A stretch of DNA of 64,000 bases, from the NCBI RefSeq assembly GCF_018918125.1, contig NZ_JAHLQA010000046.1, forward strand, positions 1-64,000. Direction: 5' to 3'. The translations under genes and the position numbers were made by a program. The stretch is from Blautia sp. MSJ-19 (GTDB lineage Bacteria; Bacillota; Clostridia; Lachnospirales; Lachnospiraceae). Below the pieces are notes generated by a model. It worked only from the letters and a program-made list of their open reading frames with translations. It was not told where the DNA came from and made no database searches. Below, piece after piece: positions 46,576 to 55,315 of this stretch. Numbering within the stretch: position 1 is the stretch's first letter; each line of letters begins with the position of its first letter.

Positions 46576-47667
46576 TCAATCCAGAATGTATTTACGCAGT
46601 GCACTGGTAAATTCGCCGATTCTCTGTTCTGCAAGCTCCTTCAGTGTGATGCCCTTCATGCTCTCAATGTATCCCAGTTCCTGACGATACAGCCATTTCG
46701 CATCTGCCGGACGGATCTTCTGATAATGGTTGGCTTTAACCCAGTCTTCATAACTGATTGGAGTCGGATATCCAAGTTTTTCATCGAGAAGTTCTTTGAA
46801 ATCAATCTTGTCAGCTCTCTCTTTGATTCTTTCCCAGAATTCCAGAACTTCTTCTACATGCTCATGGATCTCATAGCGTCTTGCACCACCATCATAGATG
46901 ATGCATTTTTCAAAAAGAGGACTGCACATGGAAAGTGTCTCTCTTCTGAATTCCGGAGCAACGATGCCGCCTTTCCAGTAAAAGTCCACATCCGGAAGAT
47001 TGATTCCGGAAACACCCTTATCCTGATAGGTGCTGAAGATTCCTTCATAATAAACAGTAATAAATCCTTCGAATTCCGGCCAGAACTCACGAATTTCCTC
47101 TGTAAGTTTCTCAAGAATATCGATACCCTTTGTTCCACCGATCGTAAAGACGATGATATTGCGAAGTTTTGCTCCATGATTTCTGTAGAAATCTGTCACA
47201 TAACGCAGACAGTGGATCAGTGTCTCACCACTTGCAATGATATCTCCGATCATCAGTGTGCTATCCGGAACCATTGTCAGCTTACTGTACTTGATCTCCA
47301 GTCCTGCGATCTCATCCTGCTCAAAAACACGCTCACTGGAAAGGAAGCTGATATCATGAACACGGATATGCTCTCTGTAGCAGGCTTCTTCCAGAGGATA
47401 GTTCAAAGCTCCTCTTAATATAGAAAGAATATTCGCAGTTGTAACCTTTTTCTGTTCTTTCAGATAATAAAGCATCTGAGAAGTCGAAGAAACCAGACAG
47501 TTATACACCTCATAACCTACGATCTCCGGTGTATTCAGAAGCTTTCTGGATTCTGCCTCAGAAATAACATAATATTCATTTTCATAATCCCCGCCTTCAA
47601 GACGATAGCATGCAACACCCTGCTCATCGAATTCCGGCACCAAAACAACATTGTCCCAGTTTTTCAT
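46576..47667 (-). CDS. Phosphoribosyltransferase-like protein
   Basis: A 363-residue cytosolic protein. Residues 137-150 (DSTLMIGDIIASGET) match the PRPP-binding loop of type I phosphoribosyltransferases, and ILRGALNYP at 83-91 recalls the ILRAG loop of uracil phosphoribosyltransferase. The length is far above that of simple base phosphoribosyltransferases (about 200), with an additional C-terminal region of about 150 charged residues. It probably converts the base imported by the CodB-like neighbour into its nucleotide. I do not recognise a named family. Two variant Asp/Glu residues in the usual (D/E)D pair (here GD) should be noted. Confidence 0.65.
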   Translation of the reverse strand: MKNWDNVVLVPEFDEQGVACYRLEGGDYENEYYVISEAESRKLLNTPEIVGYEVYNCLVSSTSQMLYYLKEQKKVTTANILSILRGALNYPLEEACYREHIRVHDISFLSSERVFEQDEIAGLEIKYSKLTMVPDSTLMIGDIIASGETLIHCLRYVTDFYRNHGAKLRNIIVFTIGGTKGIDILEKLTEEIREFWPEFEGFITVYYEGIFSTYQDKGVSGINLPDVDFYWKGGIVAPEFRRETLSMCSPLFEKCIIYDGGARRYEIHEHVEEVLEFWERIKERADKIDFKELLDEKLGYPTPISYEDWVKANHYQKIRPADAKWLYRQELGYIESMKGITLKELAEQRIGEFTSALRKYILD

Positions 47668-47846
47668 CTGTACCTTTTCCCTTCCTGTGTTTTCCCTTGA
47701 CTTTTGTGACTTATAAATTTACATAACAAAACATCTTACAAAAGAGTATGATGAACTGCATGGATTGTCAAGTAGAAAAAGCAATTTCTCCACATTACAA
47801 CTTTTAACTTTTGTGGCCGACATTAATGTCGGTTGCAAATGCATAA

Positions 47847-47880
47847 AGAAAAGTCCACAGCATTTGCCATGGACTTTTTC
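47847..47880 (-). terminator. Terminator of the pfl operon
   Basis: On the minus strand AAAAAGTCCA pairs with TGGACTTTTC around a 12-base loop and is followed by TTTATG. It lies 57 bases past the pflA stop. The remaining 47668-47846 stretch holds the promoter region of the phosphoribosyltransferase gene, without a clear box. Confidence 0.8.
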
Positions 47881-47936
47881 TACAGTCTGAAATCTTTCTA
47901 CCATAACCAATATAGAAATCTTTTCCTCTGACCGGT

Positions 47937-48674
47937 TTATATCGCTCCCAGAATTTCTCTGGCGTTGTTAATCCGTTCCTCTGATGGTGGTCTGACACCT
48001 TCCAGCGGATAAGGGATTCCGAGCTGTTCCCATTTAAAGATACCAAGGGTGTGGTACGGAAGCACTTCGACTCTCTCCACTGTTTTCAAAGTATGGATAA
48101 AATCTGCAAGCCTGTGGAGATACTCATCTTTATCGCTGCCTCCGGGAACAAGTACATGGCGGATCCACATTGGTTTTCCCATATCTGACAATTTCCGTGC
48201 CATTGCCAGGATATTCTTATTGGACTGTCCTGTAAGCTTGATGTGTTCTTCTTCGTCGATCTGTTTGATGTCAAGAAGGACAAGATCAGTATACTTCATA
48301 AGCTCCAGCCATTTGGAATAAAAAGGTTCTTTTTCTGTGTAAGGATTTGCACTGGTATCAAGAGTTGTGTGAACTCCTGCTGCCTTTGCCTGACGGAAAA
48401 GCTCTGTCAGGAAATCGATCTGAAGAAGCGGTTCTCCTCCGCTCACAGTGATTCCACCTTTGTTACCCCAGTAATTCTTATAGCGAAGAGCCTGTTTCAG
48501 AAGCTGAGACGGGGTGTACTGCTGCCCCTCTCCCATTTTCCAGGTATCCGGATTATGGCAGAACTGGCAGCGCATTGCACATCCACTCAGGAATATCACA
48601 TATCTGACGCCCGGTCCGTCTACTGATCCGAAGCTTTCCAGAGAATGGACATATCCTTTGATTTCTTCACTCAT
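47937..48674 (-). CDS. pflA: Pyruvate formate-lyase activating enzyme
   Basis: A 245-residue radical SAM enzyme that takes a hydrogen from a glycine of PflB to make the glycyl radical. The cluster motif is CAMRCQFC in FLSGCAMRCQFCHNPDTW, with GGEPLLQ as the SAM-binding GGE motif. Length is typical. It starts two bases after the pflB stop, with no strong ribosome binding site, so translation is probably coupled to pflB. Confidence 0.96.
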   Translation of the reverse strand: MSEEIKGYVHSLESFGSVDGPGVRYVIFLSGCAMRCQFCHNPDTWKMGEGQQYTPSQLLKQALRYKNYWGNKGGITVSGGEPLLQIDFLTELFRQAKAAGVHTTLDTSANPYTEKEPFYSKWLELMKYTDLVLLDIKQIDEEEHIKLTGQSNKNILAMARKLSDMGKPMWIRHVLVPGGSDKDEYLHRLADFIHTLKTVERVEVLPYHTLGIFKWEQLGIPYPLEGVRPPSEERINNAREILGAI

Positions 48675-48676
48675 TA

Positions 48677-50932
48677 TTACATTCTGTCGTGGCAGGTTCT
48701 GGCGATAACATCCAGCTGCTGCTCTCTTGTAAGGTCGATGAATTTAACTGCGTATCCGGATACACGGATTGTGAAGTTTGCGTACTCTTCTTTTTCCGGA
48801 TGTTCCATTGCATCGATCAGTTTTTCTTTACCAAATACGTTAACGTTGAGGTGATGAGCACCCTGGTCAAAGTATCCGTCAAGTACATGAACAAGGTTCT
48901 CTGTACGTTCTTCTTCTGTATGTCCCAGAGCATCCGGGTTGATGGTCTGAGTATTGGAGATTCCGTCAAGGGCATCTTCATAGTCCAGTTTTGCAACAGA
49001 GTTAAGAGAAGCAAGAAGTCCGTTCTGCTCTGCGCCGTAGGACGGGTTGGCACCAGGTGCCAGCGGCTCGCCTGCTTTTCTTCCATCCGGAAGGGATCCT
49101 GTAGCTTTACCATAAACAACGTTGGATGTGATGGTAAGGATAGAAGTAGTAGGTTTGGAATCACGATAGGTATGGATGTGTTTCAGTTTCTCAAGGAATG
49201 TGGAAAGCAGTGTTGTTGCGATCTCATCTGCTCTGTCATCATCGTTACCATAGCGTGGGAAGTCACCCTCTACCTGGAAGTCTGTTGTAATTCCGTCTTC
49301 ATCACGGATAGCTTTAACTTTTGCATATTTGATAGCGGACAGGGAGTCTACTACGTGAGAGAATCCTGCGATACCAGTTGCAAAAGAACGGTCAACCTTT
49401 GTATCGATCAGAGCCATCTCTGCTGCTTCATAGTAGTATTTGTCATGCATGTAGTGGATCATGTTCAGTGTTCCAACATACAGATGAGCCAGCCAGTCCA
49501 TCATCTTGTCATATTTTGCGATTACTTCGTCATAGTCAAGGTATTCAGAAGTAATTGGCTGATACTGAGGTCCTACCTGCTGTTTTGTCTTCTCATCAAC
49601 ACCACCGTTGATCGCGTACAGAAGGCATTTTGCAAGGTTTGCACGGGCTCCGAAGAACTGCATTTCTTTACCTGTCTCAGTAGCAGATACACAGCAGCAG
49701 ATGCTGTAATCATCGCCCCATACCGGACGCATAACATCATCGTTCTCATACTGGATAGAGCTTGTCAGTACGGAAATGTCAGCTGCATATTTCTTGAAGT
49801 TTTCCGGCAGTCTTGAGGAATACAGAACAGTAAGGTTCGGTTCCGGAGCCGGTCCCATATCTTCCAGTGTGTGGAGGAAACGGAAGTCGTTCTTTGTTAC
49901 CATTGTACGTCCATCCTGTCCCATACCTGCAACTTCCAGAGTAGCCCATACCGGGTCACCGGAGAACAGCTGGTTATAAGAAGGAATACGTGCAAATTTA
50001 ACCATACGGAATTTCATTACCATGTGGTCAACGAGCTCCTGAGCTTCTTTCTCTGTAAGAGTTCCGTTCTCAAGATCTCTTTCAATATAGATATCAAGGA
50101 ATGTGGAGATACGTCCAACACTCATTGCAGCACCGTTCTGAGTCTTGATTGCTGCAAGATATCCGAAGTACAGCCACTGGAATGCTTCTCTTGCATCTTT
50201 AGCCGGCTGAGAAATATCATATCCGTAAGCTTCAGCCATAACTTTCATGCCTTTGAGTGCGCGGATCTGGTCTGCGATCTCCTCACGAAGCTGGAAATCA
50301 TAACGTCTCATACCCTGACGGTCGCATGCTGCGAAGTCTTTCTGTTTTCCTTCGATCAGAGCGTCGATACCGTACAGTGCTACTCGTCTGTAGTCACCAA
50401 CGATACGTCCACGTCCGTAAGTATCCGGAAGACCTGTCAGGATCTTGTTGTGACGGGCTGCTTTCATTTCTGGTGTGTAGATATCAAATACACCCTGGTT
50501 GTGTGTTTTGAATTCATAGTTGTGGAAAACATCTTTGATCTTGTCGCTTACTTTGTATCCGTAAGTTTCGCAGGCCTGCTCTGCCATTTTGATACCACCG
50601 TATGGCATGAATGCACGTTTCAGTGGTTTGTCTGTCTGCAGACCAACTACTTTTTCAAGATCTTTGAGGTCTTCATCGATATATCCCGGACCATATGCTG
50701 TCAGAGATGTAACAACCTCTGTCTCCATATCCAGAACGCCGCCTTTTGCACGCTCTTCTTTCTGGAGTTCCTGAAGTTTGCCCCACAGTTTTTCTGTTGC
50801 TTCTGTAGGTGTTTCCAGGAAGGATGCATCTCCTTCATATGGTGTGTAGTTCATTGAAATAAAGTTACGAACGTCAATTTTTTCTTTCCAACGGTTTCCT
50901 TTGAAACCTTCCCACTGTGAAAAGTTTTTCAT
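48677..50932 (-). CDS. pflB: Pyruvate formate-lyase (formate acetyltransferase)
   Basis: A 751-residue glycyl-radical enzyme that converts pyruvate and CoA to acetyl-CoA and formate under anaerobic conditions. The active-site cysteines are in [11 protein letters not shown] (412-414) and the radical glycine is Gly726 in RVSGYAVKF near the C-terminus, as in E. coli PflB. ATG at 50932 has GAGAGGTG upstream; a GTG at 50941 overlaps that site and is less likely. It heads a pflBA operon with a strong promoter and palindromic operator-like sequences upstream. Confidence 0.97.
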   Translation of the reverse strand: MKNFSQWEGFKGNRWKEKIDVRNFISMNYTPYEGDASFLETPTEATEKLWGKLQELQKEERAKGGVLDMETEVVTSLTAYGPGYIDEDLKDLEKVVGLQTDKPLKRAFMPYGGIKMAEQACETYGYKVSDKIKDVFHNYEFKTHNQGVFDIYTPEMKAARHNKILTGLPDTYGRGRIVGDYRRVALYGIDALIEGKQKDFAACDRQGMRRYDFQLREEIADQIRALKGMKVMAEAYGYDISQPAKDAREAFQWLYFGYLAAIKTQNGAAMSVGRISTFLDIYIERDLENGTLTEKEAQELVDHMVMKFRMVKFARIPSYNQLFSGDPVWATLEVAGMGQDGRTMVTKNDFRFLHTLEDMGPAPEPNLTVLYSSRLPENFKKYAADISVLTSSIQYENDDVMRPVWGDDYSICCCVSATETGKEMQFFGARANLAKCLLYAINGGVDEKTKQQVGPQYQPITSEYLDYDEVIAKYDKMMDWLAHLYVGTLNMIHYMHDKYYYEAAEMALIDTKVDRSFATGIAGFSHVVDSLSAIKYAKVKAIRDEDGITTDFQVEGDFPRYGNDDDRADEIATTLLSTFLEKLKHIHTYRDSKPTTSILTITSNVVYGKATGSLPDGRKAGEPLAPGANPSYGAEQNGLLASLNSVAKLDYEDALDGISNTQTINPDALGHTEEERTENLVHVLDGYFDQGAHHLNVNVFGKEKLIDAMEHPEKEEYANFTIRVSGYAVKFIDLTREQQLDVIARTCHDRM

Positions 50933-51026
50933 GTTTTGCACCTCTCTACATATGATTTATTCCGCGTATGTCCCGTCTAACTTTTCTTGCAAAAGAAAAA
51001 TAAGACCGGAATCTTATTAGTTTCAA

Positions 51027-51082
51027 GTGAACACTCCCTTGTTCACGCCGCTAGTGTACACTATGAAAGATGCCGTTGTCAA
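51027..51082 (-). promoter_or_regulatory. pflB promoter with palindromic operator candidates
   Basis: Minus strand: -35 TTGACA (51077-51082), 18-base spacer, -10 TACACT (51053-51058). The -10 lies inside a perfect 12-bp palindrome TAGTGTACACTA (51052-51063). About ten bases downstream is a GTGAAC-N8-GTTCAC inverted repeat (51027-51046), around the start of transcription. A redox or fermentation regulator may bind here; the sequences do not match the Rex consensus that I know. 51083-51207 holds nothing else recognised. Confidence 0.6.
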
Positions 51083-51207
51083 TTCTTTGACGCATGCTTT
51101 TAATTTTGTACAATTTGTAGTTGTCTCTTGAAAGTTTTTATCAATATATTGTATTTTTGCAAGTGCAATGTCAATTTTACCGTCTTTTTAAACTGCTCTG
51201 TTCTTAC

Positions 51208-52272
51208 CTATTTATAATAGCAGTTTTCACTGCATTCATATGGAAAAAGCTCTCTTTTCAGATTCTGCCGAAACATTTTCTCAGAAGTGGAATGTTCCAG
51301 AATATCCAGTGCCTTACGAAGATTTCGGATATCTTTCTCCATAAAATCGGTGTAGTTTCCTCTGCCAACCAGTTTCAGATGTGTGATGCCGGATTCCTTA
51401 AGCTGATACAACGCACACAGTCCACACCCCGTCTTGCCACAAAAGTACCCGTCGATGTCCTGGCTATTTTCTGGCAGTGTTGTTTTATTTTGAATATTTT
51501 TCTCCAAATCTGCTTCTGTCAGTCCAGTCTCTGTCGGAATCTCTCTATCGAACTTTGTCGATTCCTGTACTTTTCCCTCATGCACAGCTCTCAGGTGATA
51601 CGGCACACGGCACAGATATCCCATCTCATCACAGTGCAGGGAATTACAAAACGCACCGGTGAACTGGCAGAGTTCATTTAATACAAATGCCTCAAATTCC
51701 ATTTTATCTTGTTCCGGCATCACATCCTGTACAAGCTTCGACCGTTCCTTTTCTGCAGCTCTTTGATGTGCAATGACACTTCGCATATCTTCTATTGTAT
51801 TCTTTCTGTGAAAGATTACTCTCTTCAATCGCATCTTCTGAAAGAAATCCACCATGCCATGATTCACTTCTGCAGTTTCTCCACTGAGATGAATTTCGCA
51901 GTCGATTTTTTGCTCTCTCAGATACAGCATCAGCGCCGGATCCGCAATAATATAACTGCAAAAGCCAATATCCATACATTTCCGGATAATCTCTGCAATC
52001 TCCAGATATTGTTGCGGGATATAATGCAGTGAATTAAAAGTCAGATGCACTGGTTTTCCATACTCACTGACCATCGCCGCCAGAATCTCCAACTCACTGA
52101 AGGCACCGATCTGCACATTGTATGAAAGCACTTCCCTTCTGTTAAGGGGCATAACTGTCCCATACTTCTCTGACCATCCATAAGGTACATATCCACAGAA
52201 AAACTCATCCGCGCCTGCCTGCACAAAACGTTCATATTCCTCCGTAGAACCCAGCCCAGCTGTAATCTTCAT
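51208..52272 (-). CDS. Peptidase U32-family protein (Fe-S type, first of a pair)
   Basis: A 354-residue protein related to the U32 collagenase-like family, now known to include Fe-S hydroxylases such as UbiU/UbiV, RlhA and TrhP. It starts with a barrel strand typical of the family (KITAGLGSTEEYERFVQAGADEFFCG). Cys202-x6-Cys209 fits the usual C-x6-C part of the cluster, with Cys214, Cys221, and later Cys278, Cys283 and Cys286. No signal peptide. ATG at 52272 follows GAGG eight bases upstream; ATG at 52293 is also possible. It follows another related protein after 75 bases. The target is unknown. Confidence 0.75.
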   Translation of the reverse strand: MKITAGLGSTEEYERFVQAGADEFFCGYVPYGWSEKYGTVMPLNRREVLSYNVQIGAFSELEILAAMVSEYGKPVHLTFNSLHYIPQQYLEIAEIIRKCMDIGFCSYIIADPALMLYLREQKIDCEIHLSGETAEVNHGMVDFFQKMRLKRVIFHRKNTIEDMRSVIAHQRAAEKERSKLVQDVMPEQDKMEFEAFVLNELCQFTGAFCNSLHCDEMGYLCRVPYHLRAVHEGKVQESTKFDREIPTETGLTEADLEKNIQNKTTLPENSQDIDGYFCGKTGCGLCALYQLKESGITHLKLVGRGNYTDFMEKDIRNLRKALDILEHSTSEKMFRQNLKRELFPYECSENCYYK

Positions 52273-52347
52273 TCGTATTTTCCTCATCTTCATATTTTCC
52301 TGTCCCGTTCCCTTTATTCAGGACACTGTACTTTAACGCTTTGTCAC

Positions 52348-53691
52348 TTACGACAGTCCCAACACCAGCCGGTCGATTCCTGCTTCCACATATGCTCTCA
52401 GTTTTTCCGGGCTGCCCAAAACCTCTGTATCCACTCCAAACAGAGAATTATACCTGCCCGCCATATGCAGATGCTTTGGATATAACAGTGCATTCTGCTC
52501 ACAGAAATGAGGGCACATCCTGATCAGCTCCTGTTTCCCTCTTTTTCCTTCCGTGCACATTGCATAAAGCGGACAATACTGAGATGTATTTGTCTGATAA
52601 AAAGGAAAATGCAGACTGTTTCTTCCTTTCAGAACATTGGGAAATTTTTGTGCATATCCACAGGATTCCCATTCATAACGCCAAATATTACATTCTTCTC
52701 TAAGAAATTTATTGTAAAATTCCGCGTTCAGACTGTTTTCTTCATACAAACTTCTGTCACCTTTTTTATACTTCATACGCGGATCCTTTTTTCTCTTGTT
52801 AAGAAGCGTTCCCATCACAGGAACCAGCCTCTCCTGATAGTTTTTCAGCATTTCCACCATCGCCCAGTCATTGGCAACAACTTCTATGGAAATCTGCCGT
52901 TCTTTACACCACTTATCCACCTTCTCCAGTAAATCTTCCGTCGTTTTCAACATATCCTCACGGATATATGTGTATACAAGAGTGATCCTACATTTTTCTC
53001 GGTATGTTTTTTCCATCAGCCGAAACAACTTCTTTTCTTCAGGAAGCAGCAGATGACAAAACTGATTTCCTATATACAGCCGGTCTGGAGCAACCTCCGA
53101 AAGTACTTCCGGGAACCCATTTCGAACCCAATAATCTTTCAGGAATACAAACAGATCCTCTTTCAGATACTTCTCATACAATGCCGGATGATCCAGTTCC
53201 AGTGCAAATTCGGGTGCCTCTTTCAAGGCTCCTGCCAACTTTTCTACCGGCACATCCTGAAACCATTCTTTCTTCTGCTGTTCCAGGTTATCTGCAAAAA
53301 TCTCATCTTCTTCTGCCGGATAACCGGTCAGTTTCTCTGCAAGCAAACTGTCATCCTCTTCCATTTTGAGAAGGATATACTGGCTGTAGCGAAATGCAAG
53401 TCCCTGGGATTCTTTCTTAAAGTCCTCCTGCTTCGTAAACACAGAATACACTGTGTAAAATTTTTCTTTTTGTTCTTTCTGTAAAATAAAATCCGTTATA
53501 AAAATCTCTCGATATGCCGCTTTTCTGTCATCATAAAAACAGAGCCGAAAACTCCCGACATCTGTCATATCCTGCACTGTGCGAAACTGAAATCCATTTC
53601 GTGCCAGCTCTGTGATGCGGATTTCTTTATCATCTGCAAATCCCGCCAGAAGGCCAAATGGAATCATGTGTATTCCGTTTATTATTTTCAT
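52348..53691 (-). CDS. U32-related protein with extra N-terminal domain (second of the pair)
   Basis: A 447-residue protein. The C-terminal half looks like a U32/UbiV-like barrel (DRLYIGNQFCHLL, ISIEVVANDWAMVEML, AYVEAGIDRLVLGLS) with a four-cysteine set, Cys373-x5-Cys379 and Cys393-x3-Cys397, suitable for an Fe-S cluster. The first 110 residues form another domain; EIRITELARNGFQF recalls a PilZ-type beta-barrel strand, a weak suggestion only. ATG at 53691 (MKIINGIHM) is preferred; AGGAGG lies 12 bases upstream. It is co-transcribed with the U32 gene downstream. Pairing of two such proteins resembles UbiU-UbiV. Confidence 0.6.
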   Translation of the reverse strand: MKIINGIHMIPFGLLAGFADDKEIRITELARNGFQFRTVQDMTDVGSFRLCFYDDRKAAYREIFITDFILQKEQKEKFYTVYSVFTKQEDFKKESQGLAFRYSQYILLKMEEDDSLLAEKLTGYPAEEDEIFADNLEQQKKEWFQDVPVEKLAGALKEAPEFALELDHPALYEKYLKEDLFVFLKDYWVRNGFPEVLSEVAPDRLYIGNQFCHLLLPEEKKLFRLMEKTYREKCRITLVYTYIREDMLKTTEDLLEKVDKWCKERQISIEVVANDWAMVEMLKNYQERLVPVMGTLLNKRKKDPRMKYKKGDRSLYEENSLNAEFYNKFLREECNIWRYEWESCGYAQKFPNVLKGRNSLHFPFYQTNTSQYCPLYAMCTEGKRGKQELIRMCPHFCEQNALLYPKHLHMAGRYNSLFGVDTEVLGSPEKLRAYVEAGIDRLVLGLS

Positions 53692-53772
53692 TTTCTTTGT
53701 TTTCCTCCTGAACATCTGCCAGCTGAATACTCGCTTATTTACAGGCAAAGCAAAAAAATTTCTTTATTCTTC

Positions 53773-53802
53773 ATTATAACAAAAACAGGCAGGAACTGTC
53801 AC
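53773..53802 (-). promoter_or_regulatory. Promoter of the U32 pair, overlapping a terminator
   Basis: Minus strand: GTGACA (53797-53802), 18-base spacer, TATAAT (53773-53778). The spacer is made of the right arm and T-run of the sucrose operon terminator. Confidence 0.55.
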
Positions 53803-53821
53803 AAAGACTTTTCCTGCCTGT
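53785..53821 (-). terminator. Terminator of the sucrose operon
   Basis: A perfect 11-bp stem, ACAGGCAGGAA with TTCCTGCCTGT, then TTTTTG on the minus strand, about 60 bases after the GH32 stop. Confidence 0.85.
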
Positions 53822-53879
53822 CGTAAAAGGAGGGGGTAAACGAATTTTTTCGTAAAATGGTTATTAGCTGTTGTTTATT

Positions 53880-55313
53880 TTAATTTTCTGTATAGGTCAT
53901 AGAATTCAGTCTGTAGATTTTTCCATGAACGTTGTCCGCATCAATCTTTACATTCTGTTTCAGGTTTTCCGGATAATATCTTGTGGAAAACACCACTTCT
54001 CCGCCATTCAGATAAATTTCAGCAGCTGATGTATCCACAAGAATACGGATACCTGTAAGCTTTCCGGACGGAATCTGTGCATTTCTTATTTTACGTCCGG
54101 CTCCGGCGGCTTCAGAAAGATGCAGCGACGCTTTTCCATCCGCATATTCCAGCCAGAGGTTTTCTCCCAGATGCAATGCGATTCTTTCTCCCTGCACCTG
54201 CACTTCCAGATCAAACGGTCCTTCTGCTTCAATCTCTGTATTTTCTGCTGTCAGTTCTGTAGCTTCTCCTCGGAGAGTATTAATCTCTTCCACCGGCCAC
54301 TGATAAAGCATATCACTTTTTAAGGTCACTTCACGCGGAACCGTCAGGCAATGCTGCCAGTTTTCCTGCTCCGCTGTCGGATTGGTATACTCCTCATCTG
54401 CATCCGGCATACCCATCCATCCAATCAGGATCCGTCTGCCTTTCGCGTCCTCAAAAGTCTGCGGCGCATAAAAATCAAATCCCATGTCCCATTCCCGGAA
54501 ATTTTCTTCCTGTACATTTCCATCCTGCCGGATAAAATATCCGGACTGGTAAATATTCTGGAAACGTTCTTCTTCTCTTGTCAGGCCCTGCGGAGATACG
54601 GAAAGGACTTTTGCTCCTGATAATTCAAAGCAGTCCGGGCACTCCCACATATATCCAAAGGTATTTTCTGTTGTCAGTTCTCTGTCATATTCCCAGTTTT
54701 TCAGATCCTGTGACCTGTAAAAAAGCACTGTCCCATGATCGCCTTTCTTTCTCCCGCCAAGTACCATATGATATCCCTGGTCATCTTTCCAGACTTTTGG
54801 ATCTCGGATGTGGCAGGTATAAGAATCCGGGTATTCTGTATAATGTATCGCTACTTCTTTGTTTCCGAAATGTATGCCATCTGTACTTTCTACATGGATC
54901 GTACTGTCCTGTCTTCCATTATTGATGTAATCAAAATCTCCATCCATCTTTACATTTCCTGTAAAAAAGAGATGCATTTTGTCTCCATCCACCAACGCAG
55001 AGCCGGAATAAACTCCATGGCAGTCATGAATGCTGTCCGGAAAGAGCGGAACACCCTCATATCTCCAGTTAACCATATCTTCGCTGGAATAATGGCCCCA
55101 GAATTTGAGTCCACCATTGGCTTCAAATGGTGCATACTGAAAAAACACATGATACCTTCCCTTGAAATAGCATAAGCCATTTGGATCATTCAGCCACCCT
55201 GTCGGCGGCATCAGATGATGCGTCAGTCTGTTTTTCTGTAATGCGCGTTCCATCGCAGCCGTTTCTTCTGTTTTTCTTATTTCTCTGGAGAGTACAGTTG
55301 TCAGTACACTCAT
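53880..55313 (-). CDS. scrB: GH32 sucrose-6-phosphate hydrolase
   Basis: A 477-residue cytosolic GH32 enzyme. The nucleophile is Asp43 in GWLNDPNG; RDPKVW and the acid/base region MWECPDCFEL are conserved. It lacks a signal peptide, so it hydrolyses sucrose 6-phosphate produced by the PTS encoded upstream (two bases between stop and start), rather than free extracellular sucrose. GGAGG lies eleven bases before the ATG, inside the end of the PTS gene. A fructokinase gene is not nearby. Confidence 0.93.
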   Translation of the reverse strand: MSVLTTVLSREIRKTEETAAMERALQKNRLTHHLMPPTGWLNDPNGLCYFKGRYHVFFQYAPFEANGGLKFWGHYSSEDMVNWRYEGVPLFPDSIHDCHGVYSGSALVDGDKMHLFFTGNVKMDGDFDYINNGRQDSTIHVESTDGIHFGNKEVAIHYTEYPDSYTCHIRDPKVWKDDQGYHMVLGGRKKGDHGTVLFYRSQDLKNWEYDRELTTENTFGYMWECPDCFELSGAKVLSVSPQGLTREEERFQNIYQSGYFIRQDGNVQEENFREWDMGFDFYAPQTFEDAKGRRILIGWMGMPDADEEYTNPTAEQENWQHCLTVPREVTLKSDMLYQWPVEEINTLRGEATELTAENTEIEAEGPFDLEVQVQGERIALHLGENLWLEYADGKASLHLSEAAGAGRKIRNAQIPSGKLTGIRILVDTSAAEIYLNGGEVVFSTRYYPENLKQNVKIDADNVHGKIYRLNSMTYTEN

Positions 55314-55315
55314 TG

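Noticed and set aside
47668-47846. A purine riboswitch before the phosphoribosyltransferase gene
   Set aside because: Expected from the gene context, but the conserved riboswitch core is not visible.
49871-50857. 328-residue open frame on the plus strand
   Set aside because: Antisense to pflB; composition is that of a reversed coding frame.
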